From contig CAZNYC010000149.1 in assembly GCA_964577175.1 (NCBI GenBank), positions 1-9,169 on the forward strand: a stretch of DNA of 9,169 nt, written 5' to 3'. The stretch is from BS750m-G62 sp964577175 (GTDB taxonomy: Bacteria > Planctomycetota > Phycisphaerae > FEN-1346). The translations under genes and the position numbers were made by a program. The notes under the pieces are model-generated. The model was not told where the DNA came from. It saw nothing but the letters and a program-made list of their open reading frames with translations, and ran no database searches. Shown here one piece after another: positions 1 through 6,620 of the stretch. How positions within the stretch are numbered: the first letter of the stretch is position 1; each line of letters begins with the position of its first letter.

Positions 1-130
1 ACTCCGGTACTCCGGCACTGCCGTTCATCGCGCTTTTAATTTATATCGCCCATCCTCCATGCACCGAAAAAAGGCGCAAGTTCGGGACAAGTTTGCGCGC
101 ATCGGCGCGCGTTTCGATCAAAAAGTGGAA

Positions 131-160
131 AAAAGGGGTACGTTTCGCCTTACCCATTTT
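131..160. terminator. Possible rho-independent terminator downstream of the sigma-factor operon
   Basis: GGGTA at 137-141 pairs with TACCC at 152-156 around a 10-base loop. The stem is flanked by A-runs on the left and an ATTTT tract on the right. Read on the minus strand, the stem is followed by CC and then six T, as in an intrinsic terminator. The flanking A and T runs could extend the stem beyond one mismatch, so it might work in both directions. The stem is short and about 320 bases past the sigma-factor stop, so the assignment is tentative. Confidence 0.33.
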
Positions 161-283
161 AACATTCCGGCCACGGATCGTCCCACACGGGACAGAATCG
201 GCGATTGGGGGTCGGAAAAAGCGCATTTTCGGGGGTTGCGCGGGAAGGCGTTTTCTCAGAGTATCGAAAGGCAGGCACCAACG

Positions 284-312
284 CCCGGTGTGGAGCGAAG
301 CGAAACGCCGGG
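284..312. repeat. Hairpin-forming dispersed-repeat-like element
   Basis: CCCGGTGT at 284-291 pairs with ACGCCGGG at 305-312 (8 bp, one G-T wobble) around a loop containing GGAGCGAAGCGAA. The pattern of a GTGTGGAGCGAAGCGAAAC core bounded by CCGG arms resembles short dispersed elements I recall from planctomycete and related genomes. That resemblance is from memory and untested. There is no T-run beside it, so a terminator role is less likely. Confidence 0.4.
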
Positions 313-360
313 AACCCGCAGCGCCAGGCAGCGACGACCACGACCACGGCGAGCCCCCCG

Positions 361-418
361 TTCGACGTGCTTCGCTCGCTCGGGGCAGGATTCGACTCGG
401 CGTCGCTCAGGGTGACAG
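361..418. repeat. Degenerate direct repeat, two ~30-base copies
   Basis: Two adjacent units start with TTCGAC at 361 and 391. Each then carries a TCGCTC core (372-377 and 403-408) and a G-rich tail (CGGGGCAGG, then AGGGTGACA). On the minus strand the second unit reads TGTCACCCTGAGCGACGCC, matching a family of common short intergenic repeats known to me from many environmental genomes. A related tail (GGTCGAGATGACA) appears near 6550. Function is unknown. Confidence 0.45.
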
Positions 419-473
419 CAGAAAGGCCACGGCGCAGGTTCCAATGGAGCAATGACGAATGCCGAACCGGCCG

Positions 474-1298
474 CTACGCCTCCGGCGAATGGAAATCGTC
501 CCGCCGGCCCTCCAGATTCTGCCGGAGACGATCCAGAATGGCCGAGTGCATCTGGCTCACCCGCGATTCGGAGAGGTCGAGCGTCGCCCCGATCTCCTTC
601 ATCGTCATTTCTTCCCAGTAGTAGAGGATCAGGATGAGCCGCTCGTTCTTCGAGAGGCCTTTCGTGACGAGCGTCTTCACGTCTTCGTGGTGGACGGGTC
701 CGAGGGGGTTCTGGGCCCGCGGGTCGGCCACGATGTCGGTCTCGCGGACTTCGCGGCTGGAATCGTTGTCCGTGAAGTTGCGGTTGAGGCTGATGACGCC
801 GACGGCGCTGGCGTCGCGGAGGAGTTTCTCGTATTCGGTCTCCGAGAGGCCCATGAACCGGGCGAGTTCGTGGTCGGCGGGTTGGCGGCCGAGGCGGGCC
901 TCCAGTTGCCGCCGTTTATGGGCGAGTTGATTCGCCCGGGCCCGCACCAGGCGGGGGACCCAGTCCTTGTTGCGGAGGGCGTCGAGGATGGACCCGCGGA
1001 TGCGCGTGGCGCAGTACGTCTCGAACTTCACGCCCCGGGCGGCGTCGAACATGTGAATGGCGTCGCGGAGGCCGTCGATCCCCGCCGAGATGAGGTCGTC
1101 CAGTTCCACCTCGTCGGGGAGTTTGGCGGCCAGGCGTTCGGAGTTGATCTTGACGATCGGCAGGTAGTGCTCGATGAGGACGTTGCGCACGTCGTCGGAC
1201 TCGGTGCGCCAGTACTCCTGCCAGGTTTCCTCGAGTTCCTCATCGCTGAGATGCACCGTGCGCTGCCACGTCTTCAAGCCGTCGGGCGAGCGAGCCAT
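474..1298 (-). CDS. fliA: RNA polymerase sigma factor, FliA/WhiG (sigma-28) family
   Basis: This 274-residue protein has the size and layout of a sigma-28 family factor, which directs RNA polymerase to flagellar and chemotaxis promoters. Region 2 spans about residues 35-115, including the LIEHYLPIVK and DLISAGIDGLRDAI segments and the KFETYCATRIRGSILDALR part that contacts the -10 element. Region 3 follows at about 120-195, and region 4 at about 205-262 with a helix-turn-helix (TMKEIGATLDLSESRVSQ). The ATG at 1298 is chosen because AGGAAGGGG lies just upstream at good spacing. An in-frame start at 1370 would add 24 unconserved-looking residues. It lies 78 bases after the FlhG-like ATPase gene on the same strand, a pairing typical of flagellar loci. 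No FlgM-like anti-sigma gene is visible. The family call is strong. The exact regulon (flagella or another developmental programme, as with WhiG) is inferred. Confidence 0.9.
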   Translation of the reverse strand: MARSPDGLKTWQRTVHLSDEELEETWQEYWRTESDDVRNVLIEHYLPIVKINSERLAAKLPDEVELDDLISAGIDGLRDAIHMFDAARGVKFETYCATRIRGSILDALRNKDWVPRLVRARANQLAHKRRQLEARLGRQPADHELARFMGLSETEYEKLLRDASAVGVISLNRNFTDNDSSREVRETDIVADPRAQNPLGPVHHEDVKTLVTKGLSKNERLILILYYWEEMTMKEIGATLDLSESRVSQMHSAILDRLRQNLEGRRDDFHSPEA

Positions 1299-1376
1299 CA
1301 CCAGCCCCTTCCTGAGCGGATCCCCACGTTGAACCGGCCGCGGGTGGGCGCGCGGTCCGGGCACAGACATTCTCCA

Positions 1377-2384
1377 TTATCGGGCGGACCCCCCGAAAAG
1401 ATTAGCGAGCCGTCGGAGAAACTTCCCCCGCGGTGCCCGCGACGGGGCCGCCGACGCGTCCAAAAGGGCTCCCGACACCCGTTTCAGACACCATGCCGCC
1501 TGCGAATGCGGGTACGCCAGGGCGAGCGGCTGCTGTTTCCGGACCGCCCGCCCCACGTGCCCGTCGCAGAACACGTGGCCCAGAAGGTCGATTCGGACGC
1601 CCAGGAACCGATCCGCGGTGGCCTGCAGCCGCTCGTGCACCTGTGGCCCGTCGCGGCGGTGCGATACCATGTTCACCACCAAACCCACCCGGCCGAGCGG
1701 GGCCGGCGCCCCCGTCTGCGCCGCCTTCAGCAGCGTGTAGGCGTCCATGACGGCGGGGGGTTCCGGCGTGGTGACGAGCAGCACCTCGTCGGCCTCGCGG
1801 ACCATCGGCAGGACGGCGGGTCCGATGCCGGCGGGGAGGTCCAGGATGACGAAGTCGTGGGCCCGTTCCATGGCCGCGAGGCCGTCCGCCAGGGCGCTGC
1901 GCGCCCGGTCGTCGCCGGCGGACGGGTCCGACAGGTGCGACGCCCCCGCCACCCAGTGGACGCCGGCGGGGCCGTCCTGGACGACCGTCTCGAGGGCGGC
2001 GCGGCCCGTGAGGACGTGCCCCAGATGGGCCCGCGGGCGCCGGCCGAGCACGAGGTCCACGTTCGCGAGGCCGACGTCGGCGTCGACCAGGAGGACGCGC
2101 CGCCCCGCCTCCGCCAGGCCGATGGCCACGTTCACCGCCACGTTCGTCTTGCCGACGCCGCCTTTGCCGCTCGCCACGGCCACCACCCGGCCGCAAGGAC
2201 GCATGTCGCGGACGAGGCGGTCCGCCCGGACACCGGCGGGTGCCGGGTCGGCGGCGGGGGAGGGCGGATCGGCCGCCCGGACGGTGGCGGGGGGCGGCGC
2301 GCGGCGCGCGGACGGTCGGCAGATCGGGCGAGGCGCGGTCCAGGGGCCGGCGTCGGTGGCGGCAATGAGCGATTCAGGCGTCAT
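1377..2384 (-). CDS. flhG: FlhG/FleN (MinD/ParA-family) P-loop ATPase
   Basis: This is a 335-residue MinD/ParA-superfamily ATPase. It has the deviant Walker A SGKGGVGKT (residues 72-80, with the signature lysine K74), the switch-I-like segment LLVDADVGLANVD (98-110) and a Walker B segment FVILDLPAGIG (178-188). FlhG proteins set the number and position of flagella by ATP-dependent membrane cycling. The neighbouring FliA-type gene supports FlhG over MinD or chromosomal ParA. Residues 1-60 are a Pro/Ala/Arg-rich, probably disordered extension, and I see no DQAxxLR FlhF-activating motif there. A start at Met61 (2204) would give a classic MinD-like N-terminus but has no good ribosome binding site. 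The ATG at 2384 is preferred because it overlaps the upstream stop codon by 11 bases, which suggests translational coupling. The last ~20 residues (GKFLRRLANLFGG) are basic and hydrophobic and could form an amphipathic membrane-targeting helix, though this was not modelled. Confidence 0.82.
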   Translation of the reverse strand: MTPESLIAATDAGPWTAPRPICRPSARRAPPPATVRAADPPSPAADPAPAGVRADRLVRDMRPCGRVVAVASGKGGVGKTNVAVNVAIGLAEAGRRVLLVDADVGLANVDLVLGRRPRAHLGHVLTGRAALETVVQDGPAGVHWVAGASHLSDPSAGDDRARSALADGLAAMERAHDFVILDLPAGIGPAVLPMVREADEVLLVTTPEPPAVMDAYTLLKAAQTGAPAPLGRVGLVVNMVSHRRDGPQVHERLQATADRFLGVRIDLLGHVFCDGHVGRAVRKQQPLALAYPHSQAAWCLKRVSGALLDASAAPSRAPRGKFLRRLANLFGGSAR

Positions 2385-2934
2385 GGTGCGGGGCGTCCTC
2401 GGTTGAGACCGTGGATTCGGGGTCGCAGGCAGCGTCTTGCGTGGCCGGGCCGGGCCCGTCCGGCCGGGAGATAGGTCCTGTGCCCCGGCCGACCTTGGCC
2501 GGCCGTGCGCTGCGGGCGGTGTGTGGCCCGGCCGGCCTTGCCCGGCCGGGAGAGCCCGTCTGGCCCACCGCGGCGTCGCCGGCCGGGTGGGCGGTGTCCT
2601 CGGCCTCCAGGAGCCGGCGGATCTCGTGCAGGCGGTACCGCCGCTTCAGCCGCTGGATGCGGTGCAGGCGGCGGAAGACCGATTCGTCGAAGAGCCGCTG
2701 GCCCCCCGGCGTCCGCCCGCGCTCGCGGATGAGGCCGATCGTGGCGTAGTTGTGGACCGTCTGCCGCGTCAGGTCGAAGTGGTGGGCCACCTCGCTGGCC
2801 CGGTACAGTTTCGGCGGGATGGAGAAGGGGTCGCCGAAGGTGCGGTCGCGTTCGGCCGCATGGACCCGCCGGAGGTACTCGTTCACCGGCTCGCCCGGCC
2901 GAAGCCTGAGCGGCATGTTGCGCTCGTCCAGCAT
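2374..2934 (-). CDS. MerR-family helix-turn-helix protein with a disordered C-terminal tail
   Basis: This 186-residue protein has one MerR-type winged helix-turn-helix at about residues 43-112. It includes LYRASEVAHHFDLTRQTVHNY, then the wing GGQRLFDESVFRRL and a basic helix RIQRLKRRYRLHEIRRLLEAE. There is no cysteine cluster or effector domain like those of metal- or drug-sensing MerR proteins. The N-terminal ~42 residues are charged. The C-terminal ~70 residues are rich in Pro, Gly, Ala and Arg, look disordered, and are encoded by GGCCGG-rich DNA. The ATG at 2934 is chosen because GAGG sits 8 bases upstream. A GTG at 2961 lacks such a site and an ATG at 2916 is a weaker alternative. Its stop overlaps the start of the FlhG-like gene (ATGACGCCTGA), so the two are co-translated. 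I infer either a regulator of this operon or a DNA-binding partner of the ATPase. The target is unknown. Confidence 0.78.
   Translation of the reverse strand: MLDERNMPLRLRPGEPVNEYLRRVHAAERDRTFGDPFSIPPKLYRASEVAHHFDLTRQTVHNYATIGLIRERGRTPGGQRLFDESVFRRLHRIQRLKRRYRLHEIRRLLEAEDTAHPAGDAAVGQTGSPGRARPAGPHTARSARPAKVGRGTGPISRPDGPGPATQDAACDPESTVSTEDAPHHDA
2443..2586. repeat. GGCCGG-rich repeat tract inside the MerR-family gene
   Basis: The hexamer GGCCGG occurs seven times in 144 bases (starting at 2443, 2448, 2462, 2497, 2530, 2544 and 2581). Several copies form inverted repeats: CGGCCGGG at 2461-2468 with CCCGGCCG at 2484-2491, and GGCCGGCCG at 2497-2505 with CGGCCGGCC at 2529-2537. The tract lies within the low-complexity C-terminal coding region and leaves the frame open. 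Confidence 0.7.
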
Positions 2935-3020
2935 GGTGCCGTCCTCGACGTGCGTCCCCACGTGCGACGTGCTAAGCGGTGTCCGAAGTGCCGGCTCTTG
3001 GCCGGGTGCGCCAGGTCTAT

Positions 3021-3055
3021 TTTGACTTTGGACGTTGGACTTTCGACTTTGGACT
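3021..3055 (+). repeat. Heptamer tandem array, consensus TTGGACT, 5 units
   Basis: Five consecutive 7-base units read TTTGACT, TTGGACG, TTGGACT, TTCGACT, TTGGACT. Simple arrays of this GGACTTT type are familiar to me from intergenic regions of planctomycete-like and other environmental genomes. That is memory, not a search. There is no associated gene and the array is too short for CRISPR. Confidence 0.75.
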
Positions 3056-3060
3056 TCCGT

Positions 3061-3075
3061 TCAAAACTGTTTTGA
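3061..3075. promoter_or_regulatory. Perfect 15-base palindrome, candidate operator
   Basis: TCAAAACTGTTTTGA is a 7-1-7 perfect dyad about 127-141 bases upstream of the MerR-family ATG. A one-base centre makes it unlikely to be an RNA hairpin and more like a binding site for a dimeric regulator. The 14-base inverted repeat GGTTTGGTAAAACC follows at 3077-3090. The MerR-family product is one candidate ligand, but nothing here proves it. Confidence 0.4.
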
Positions 3076-3093
3076 CGGTTTGGTAAAACCATT

Positions 3094-3101
3094 TTATCGG
3101 A
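3094..3101 (-). promoter_or_regulatory. Sigma-28-like -10 motif upstream of the MerR operon
   Basis: On the minus strand this reads TCCGATAA, matching seven of eight positions of the flagellar sigma -10 consensus GCCGATAA. It points toward the MerR–FlhG–FliA operon, with about 160 bases to the ATG. No good TAAA -35 element is seen at the usual distance, so it may be chance. An overlapping TAAAAT could instead serve as a housekeeping -10. Confidence 0.25.
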
Positions 3102-3217
3102 CGCTCGTCAAGAGGAAAATCAGGGGGAAACGAAAAAAACCCGCCGGCGCCGGGGCGGTGGAGGCCGGGCCAGCCTGCCGGAACCGAGGTGACACGCCCT
3201 TGCGGGCGAGAGGAAGG

Positions 3218-3249
3218 CAGTAACGCAGTGACGCAGTAACGAAGTGACG
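3218..3249 (+). repeat. Octamer tandem array, CAGTAACG/CAGTGACG, 4 units
   Basis: Units CAGTAACG, CAGTGACG, CAGTAACG and AAGTGACG run head to tail, followed by a partial CAG. The alternation of TAACG and TGACG suggests an underlying 16-base period. No function can be assigned. Confidence 0.75.
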
Positions 3250-3292
3250 CAGGAGCAGATGGAACCCGGTTGCTTCTGCGGGAGGCCGGCAC

Positions 3293-3327
3293 GTCCGGGG
3301 TGCCGAGTCCGAAGTCCAGGGTCCGGG
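3293..3327 (-). repeat. Second heptamer array, inverted relative to the first, 5 units
   Basis: On the plus strand the units are GTCCGGG, GTGCCGA, GTCCGAA, GTCCAGG, GTCCGGG. On the minus strand they read GGAC-spaced heptamers (for example TTCGGAC), the same family as the TTGGACT array at 3021-3055 but more GC-rich and in the opposite orientation. Confidence 0.6.
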
Positions 3328-3404
3328 AGGCAACGGGGGAGGGGCGTCGCGGAAAGCGGGGGCGCCTCGTAATGAGCGCGTATCCGGAATGCCGGGGCCT
3401 TATG

Positions 3405-6400
3405 TTACTCCGCCGCCCACGCGTAGGCGTGCTGCTTCACGGCCTCGTAGTTGGCATCGAGGGCGGGCTGCAAAAGGACAAGGGCCGACAGGCGGCGGGC
3501 CATGGCGGTGACTTCGCGGGCCTCGTCGGCCCGAAGCCCCCGGTCCAGCAGCGCTTCTTCCCGGTACGACAGCCACTTCTTGATGACCTGGTAGCCGCCG
3601 ATGTAATAATCCCAGACATTGGCCGGCACGTTCTTCCAGTAGGCGTCGTCGTTCAGGTACACGTCGGCCGTGCCGTCGCCCAGCAGCGCGAGGGCCTGTT
3701 CGACGTTCAGGCCGCGGCGCCGGGCCGCGTCGGCGAGGGCGTCGCGTTCGTCCGGCTCGTAGTCGCGCGGATGGATGCGGCCCTTGCCGGGCATGACGGC
3801 CCCGCCCTTGCCGGCGTGTCCCCAGCCGGCCGTGACGGCGAGGTCGCCGGCGCCCGGGTTCAGATTGCCGCCGCCCACCTTGGCCGGGATGCCCACGGTC
3901 CGCAGGAACGGCTCGATGTCCCCCGCCGTCACGCCGGGCACGTCGGCTTCGGTATCCAGGAGGGCCGCCACCTGCCGGCCGAGGGCGGCCGAGGCGTCCA
4001 GGGCCTCGCGGCTGTCGGGCAGGGGCACGCGCGGCCAGTCGCGGCGAATGCCGTCGGCGTTCTCCGCCAGGTACGCCGGGCTGTAGCCGACGGCCAGGGC
4101 GTGCATCCAGATGAGTCCGGCGGTGCCGGCGTCGGCGTCGGGGTCCTCGACGCCCAGCGCGGCCAGGTACTCGCGCGCGGCAGGAGAGAGGTTGGCCGTG
4201 GGCTCTTCCTNNNNNNNNNNNNNNNNNNNNNNNNNNNNNNNNNNNNNNNNNNNNNNNNNNNNNNNNNNNNNNNNNNNNNNNNNNNNNNNNNNNNNNNNNN
4301 NNNNNNNNNNTAGCGGTTCTCCGGCGACGGCGCGGCCTTCTCGTACGCCGCGTTGAAGCGCTTGCGGTTGAGGCTGTCGAGCAGGTCCTCGCGTTTCGTG
4401 ACGCCCCAGAAGTGGCGGAAGCGGACGAGGGGCGTCTTGGCGCGGCGCTCCTTGCGGACGATGACCGAGACGGCCGTACCGACGCGGATGCCCTCGCGGT
4501 TGTAACGGGTGGAGAAAACGGACGGGTCGGGCTTGCCGTCGGGGGTGAGTTTGCCCGTCTCGCGGCTGTCGCCGTTCATGCAGTCGAACCAGAGGCGGTC
4601 GAACTCCGCCAGGAATCGCTGCCGCATGACCACGAACGACGGGTCGCCCAGGTACGAGAAGTTGGAGATGAAGGAGACGACGCCCTTGCCGGTCATCTCG
4701 GCGATGCGGCGTTCGGCCAGTCGGAAGAAACGGACGTAGAGGTCGTCGAGGTTGAACTTCCTGATGCCCCAACCGCCGTCGGCGGGCGGCGTGTTCAGGC
4801 CCTCTTTGTACGGTTCGACGAGGCCCAGTTCCTCGTCGGGGCTGACGCCGGCGAAGGCGTTGTACGGCGGGTTGCCGAGAACGACGAGGATCCGCTCGTC
4901 GCGTTTGACGTGTTCGGCGGCGTCGCGTTCGGCCTCCAGTTCCGGGATGGTGAGTTGCTTCTTGGCCCCTTCGGGCGGTTCCCAGCCCGTGAGGGCGTTG
5001 GTGAGATAGACGCCGACGCGCTCGGGTTCGTCGCCCTCCGCGGAGAGCGGCGCGCCCAGGTCGTGGAGCATGAGGCCGAGTTGCAGGTGCGAGACGACGA
5101 ACGGGGCGGGCAGGATTTCAAAGCCGAAGACGCGCTCCGTGGCGGCCTTCTTCACGTCAGACGCGACCAGGGCGTCGCCGCCTTTGGCCTTGAGCGTCTC
5201 GGCGATGCACTTCAGCACTTCCAGCAGATACGTGCCCGTGCCGCAGCACGGGTCCAGGACGACGACGTTGGGGTCGGCGAGGCCGTCGTCGAGCCCCAGT
5301 TCCTCTCGCAGGACCGTATCGACGCGGGCCACCTGGTACTGGACGACCTCCGGCGGGGTGTACCAGACGCCGAGTTCCTTCCGCAGGTCGGCGTCGAAGG
5401 ACTCCAGGAACGGCTCGTAGAAGTACTGGACGGCGTGCTCGTCCTGGAACCGCTGGAAGAATTCGGTGCGGTCCACGCGGTTCAGGGCGGCGGCGGTCCA
5501 GTCCAGGACCTCCACGAGGCCGAGACTGCCGAGTTTGCTGGGCGTGGCTACCTGTTCGTACAGTGCACGGATGAAGGGCACGCGCAGGGACCACTCGGCA
5601 ACGCGCCAGTCGAAGGCGTCCGTGCGCGTCGGCCTGTCCCTGTGCCAGAGCACCCAGGAGGAGAAGATGCCGTAGAAGATCGTTTGCACGAGCGTGGAGC
5701 GAAAGAAGTGTTCCCCGTGCTCGCCGGTGAACTTCATGCCGAGGGCTTCTTCAAGGGCCGCCCGCACGGTGGCCAGGGCCGACAGGTCCTTGTGCCCCTC
5801 GACGCGGGCGCGGGCGTCGCGGGCGTAGGAGGCGAGGAACCAGGCCACGTCCTGCGGGTCCGAGAGCGGGGCGACGGCCAGCATGGCCCGCTTCAGGTAC
5901 TCGATGAATCGCTCGCCCTGTTCGGAGGCGGTCTTGCGGGGATGGGCGGCGGCCTGCCAGAAGTCGGATTCGCTGCCGGCGAGGGTGAAGCCCTCCTTCG
6001 GCAGGGTGTGGCCGTGGGCGTCGCGCCCGACCATCAGGAAGTCGCGGTAGTTCGTGACGAGGACGAGGCCGTACTTCCGGGTGTAGCGTTTGACCTGCTC
6101 GCTGCCGGCCACGCGCTGGACGTCGTCGGCGGGGCCCTTGACCTCGACGGCGCCGCGGGCCGGGAGTTGGCCTTCCTTGGGTTCGGCGTCCTTGGCGCGC
6201 TGAAACTGCTCGCGGGTGTAGAGGCCGCCGTCGGGATGGCCGGCTCCGACGTTGGCCGGGTTGATGACGCAGCGAACCTTGGGCCGGAGTCCGTCGCCCA
6301 CCTCGTTGAACAGGTTGGCAAGGGCCGGATAGCCGGACGTTTCGGGGACGCCCGCCCCGGTGGCGTGTAGGTCGCGCAGGTCCCGCAGGTATGCCTCAAG

Positions 6401-6409
6401 CGGATGCAT
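3405..6409 (-). CDS. Single-chain restriction-modification enzyme (type ISP/IIG-like), split by assembly gap
   Basis: The N-terminal 699 residues and C-terminal 267 residues are readable. HPDGG (D60) and AVEVKG (E89, K91) form a PD-(D/E)XK nuclease signature. A helical linker follows. The methyltransferase has GVWYTPPEVVQYQV (347-360), the S-adenosylmethionine motif DPCCGTGTY (386-394), FGFEI (428-432) and the catalytic NPPY (513-516), typical of N6-adenine enzymes. The C-terminal part, especially YWKNVPANVWDYYIGGY (about 3590-3641), resembles the type ISP specificity domain. It likely cuts foreign DNA and methylates the host's. Classical type ISP enzymes such as LlaGI also carry a RecA-like helicase between nuclease and methyltransferase. 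None is seen here, and the linker is too short. The ATG at 6409 is the first start after an in-frame TAA and has no clear ribosome binding site. The two halves are in different frames only because the N run has arbitrary length. No partner or control gene is adjacent. Confidence 0.88.
4211..4310. other. Assembly gap of 100 N inside the R-M gene
   Basis: Exactly 100 unknown bases, a common scaffolding placeholder, separate the methyltransferase part from the C-terminal part. The codon entering the gap from the 6409 side is TAN, which must be Tyr if the gene is intact. The codon leaving it is NAG. Frame continuity requires the true gap length to be 2 modulo 3, whereas 100 is 1 modulo 3. Confidence 0.97.
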
Positions 6410-6449
6410 GCAGGCGTTTTACTGCAGGCGTGGCCGGTTGGCAAGGGCA

Positions 6450-6490
6450 ATCAGGCACGAAGGCAGGCAAGAGGCGGCCGGCATCAGGCA
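6450..6490 (+). repeat. GGCA-rich short repeat with ATCAGGCA direct copies
   Basis: ATCAGGCA occurs at 6450-6457 and 6483-6490, with GGCAGGCAAGAGGC between them. The stretch lies in the 211-base spacer just upstream of the R-M gene start. It looks like a degenerate low-complexity repeat and not a defined promoter. Confidence 0.45.
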
Positions 6491-6558
6491 ACGACGAACG
6501 GGGAAGCCGGGACGCAAGTCGGCCTCCGCGAGCCCTCGGTCGAGATGACACCGTTTGT

Positions 6559-6576
6559 GCCGCGGCACGCCGCGGC
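6559..6576. repeat. GCCGCGGC duplicated palindrome
   Basis: GCCGCGGC appears at 6559-6566 and again at 6569-6576, separated by AC. Each copy is its own reverse complement, so the pair can fold into a very GC-rich hairpin. It lies about 45 bases downstream of the oxidoreductase stop and could help end that transcript, but there is no T-run beside it. Confidence 0.4.
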
Positions 6577-6620
6577 CTGTTCGCTGTCGCTTACAGGCTG
6601 TGGCTTGGGGGGGTGCCGTT

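Larger units (their letters stand above)
1..473. other. Gene-free left edge with repeat-like elements
   Basis: No open frame here has a recognisable protein, a ribosome binding site and plausible composition together. The first 170 bases are noticeably more A/T-rich than the rest of the window. The stretch contains a GCGCGC-ATCG-GCGCGC hairpin at 95-110, a terminator-like hairpin at 131-160, a hairpin repeat at 284-312 and a duplicated TTCGAC...CGCTC motif at 361-418, the last three listed separately. It lies downstream of the sigma-factor gene that ends at 474. The real end of that transcript may lie here or beyond the window edge. Confidence 0.6.
2935..3404. other. 470-base spacer upstream of the MerR–FlhG–FliA unit
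   Basis: No gene is supported here. The spacer separates the R-M gene stop (3405) from the MerR start (2934). Both genes are on the minus strand, so it should hold the R-M terminator and the promoter of the MerR operon. It contains a heptamer array (3021-3055), a perfect palindrome (3061-3075), a hairpin GGTTT-GGTA-AAACC (3077-3090), a sigma-28-like -10 motif (3094-3101), an octamer array (3218-3249) and an inverted heptamer array (3293-3327). The A/T-rich part around 3056-3140 stands out against the GC-rich surroundings, as expected for a promoter region. Confidence 0.6.

Noticed and set aside
41..226. 61-codon minus-strand open frame near the left edge
   Set aside because: It has no ribosome binding site and no recognisable product, and sits in a repeat-rich gene-free stretch.
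1299..1370. Longer N-terminus of the sigma factor, starting at 1370
   Set aside because: The added 24 residues are Pro/Arg-rich and unlike the family. The downstream ATG at 1298 has a strong AGGAAGGGG ribosome binding site.
459..2474. 671-codon open frame on the plus strand
   Set aside because: It is antisense to the sigma-factor, FlhG-like and part of the MerR genes. All three have clear family motifs on the minus strand, while this frame shows only the biased composition typical of a GC-rich antisense frame.
3021..3327. CRISPR array
   Set aside because: The repeat units are 7-8 bases with no spacers, and no cas genes are present.
3929..4772. Apparent frameshift or two overlapping genes in the R-M locus
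   Set aside because: The change of frame coincides exactly with the 100-N gap, whose length is arbitrary. No frameshift can be claimed.
4412..6370. 652-codon open frame on the plus strand
   Set aside because: It is antisense to the R-M methyltransferase, whose DPCCGTGTY and NPPY motifs fix the coding strand. No domain is recognisable in the plus-strand product.
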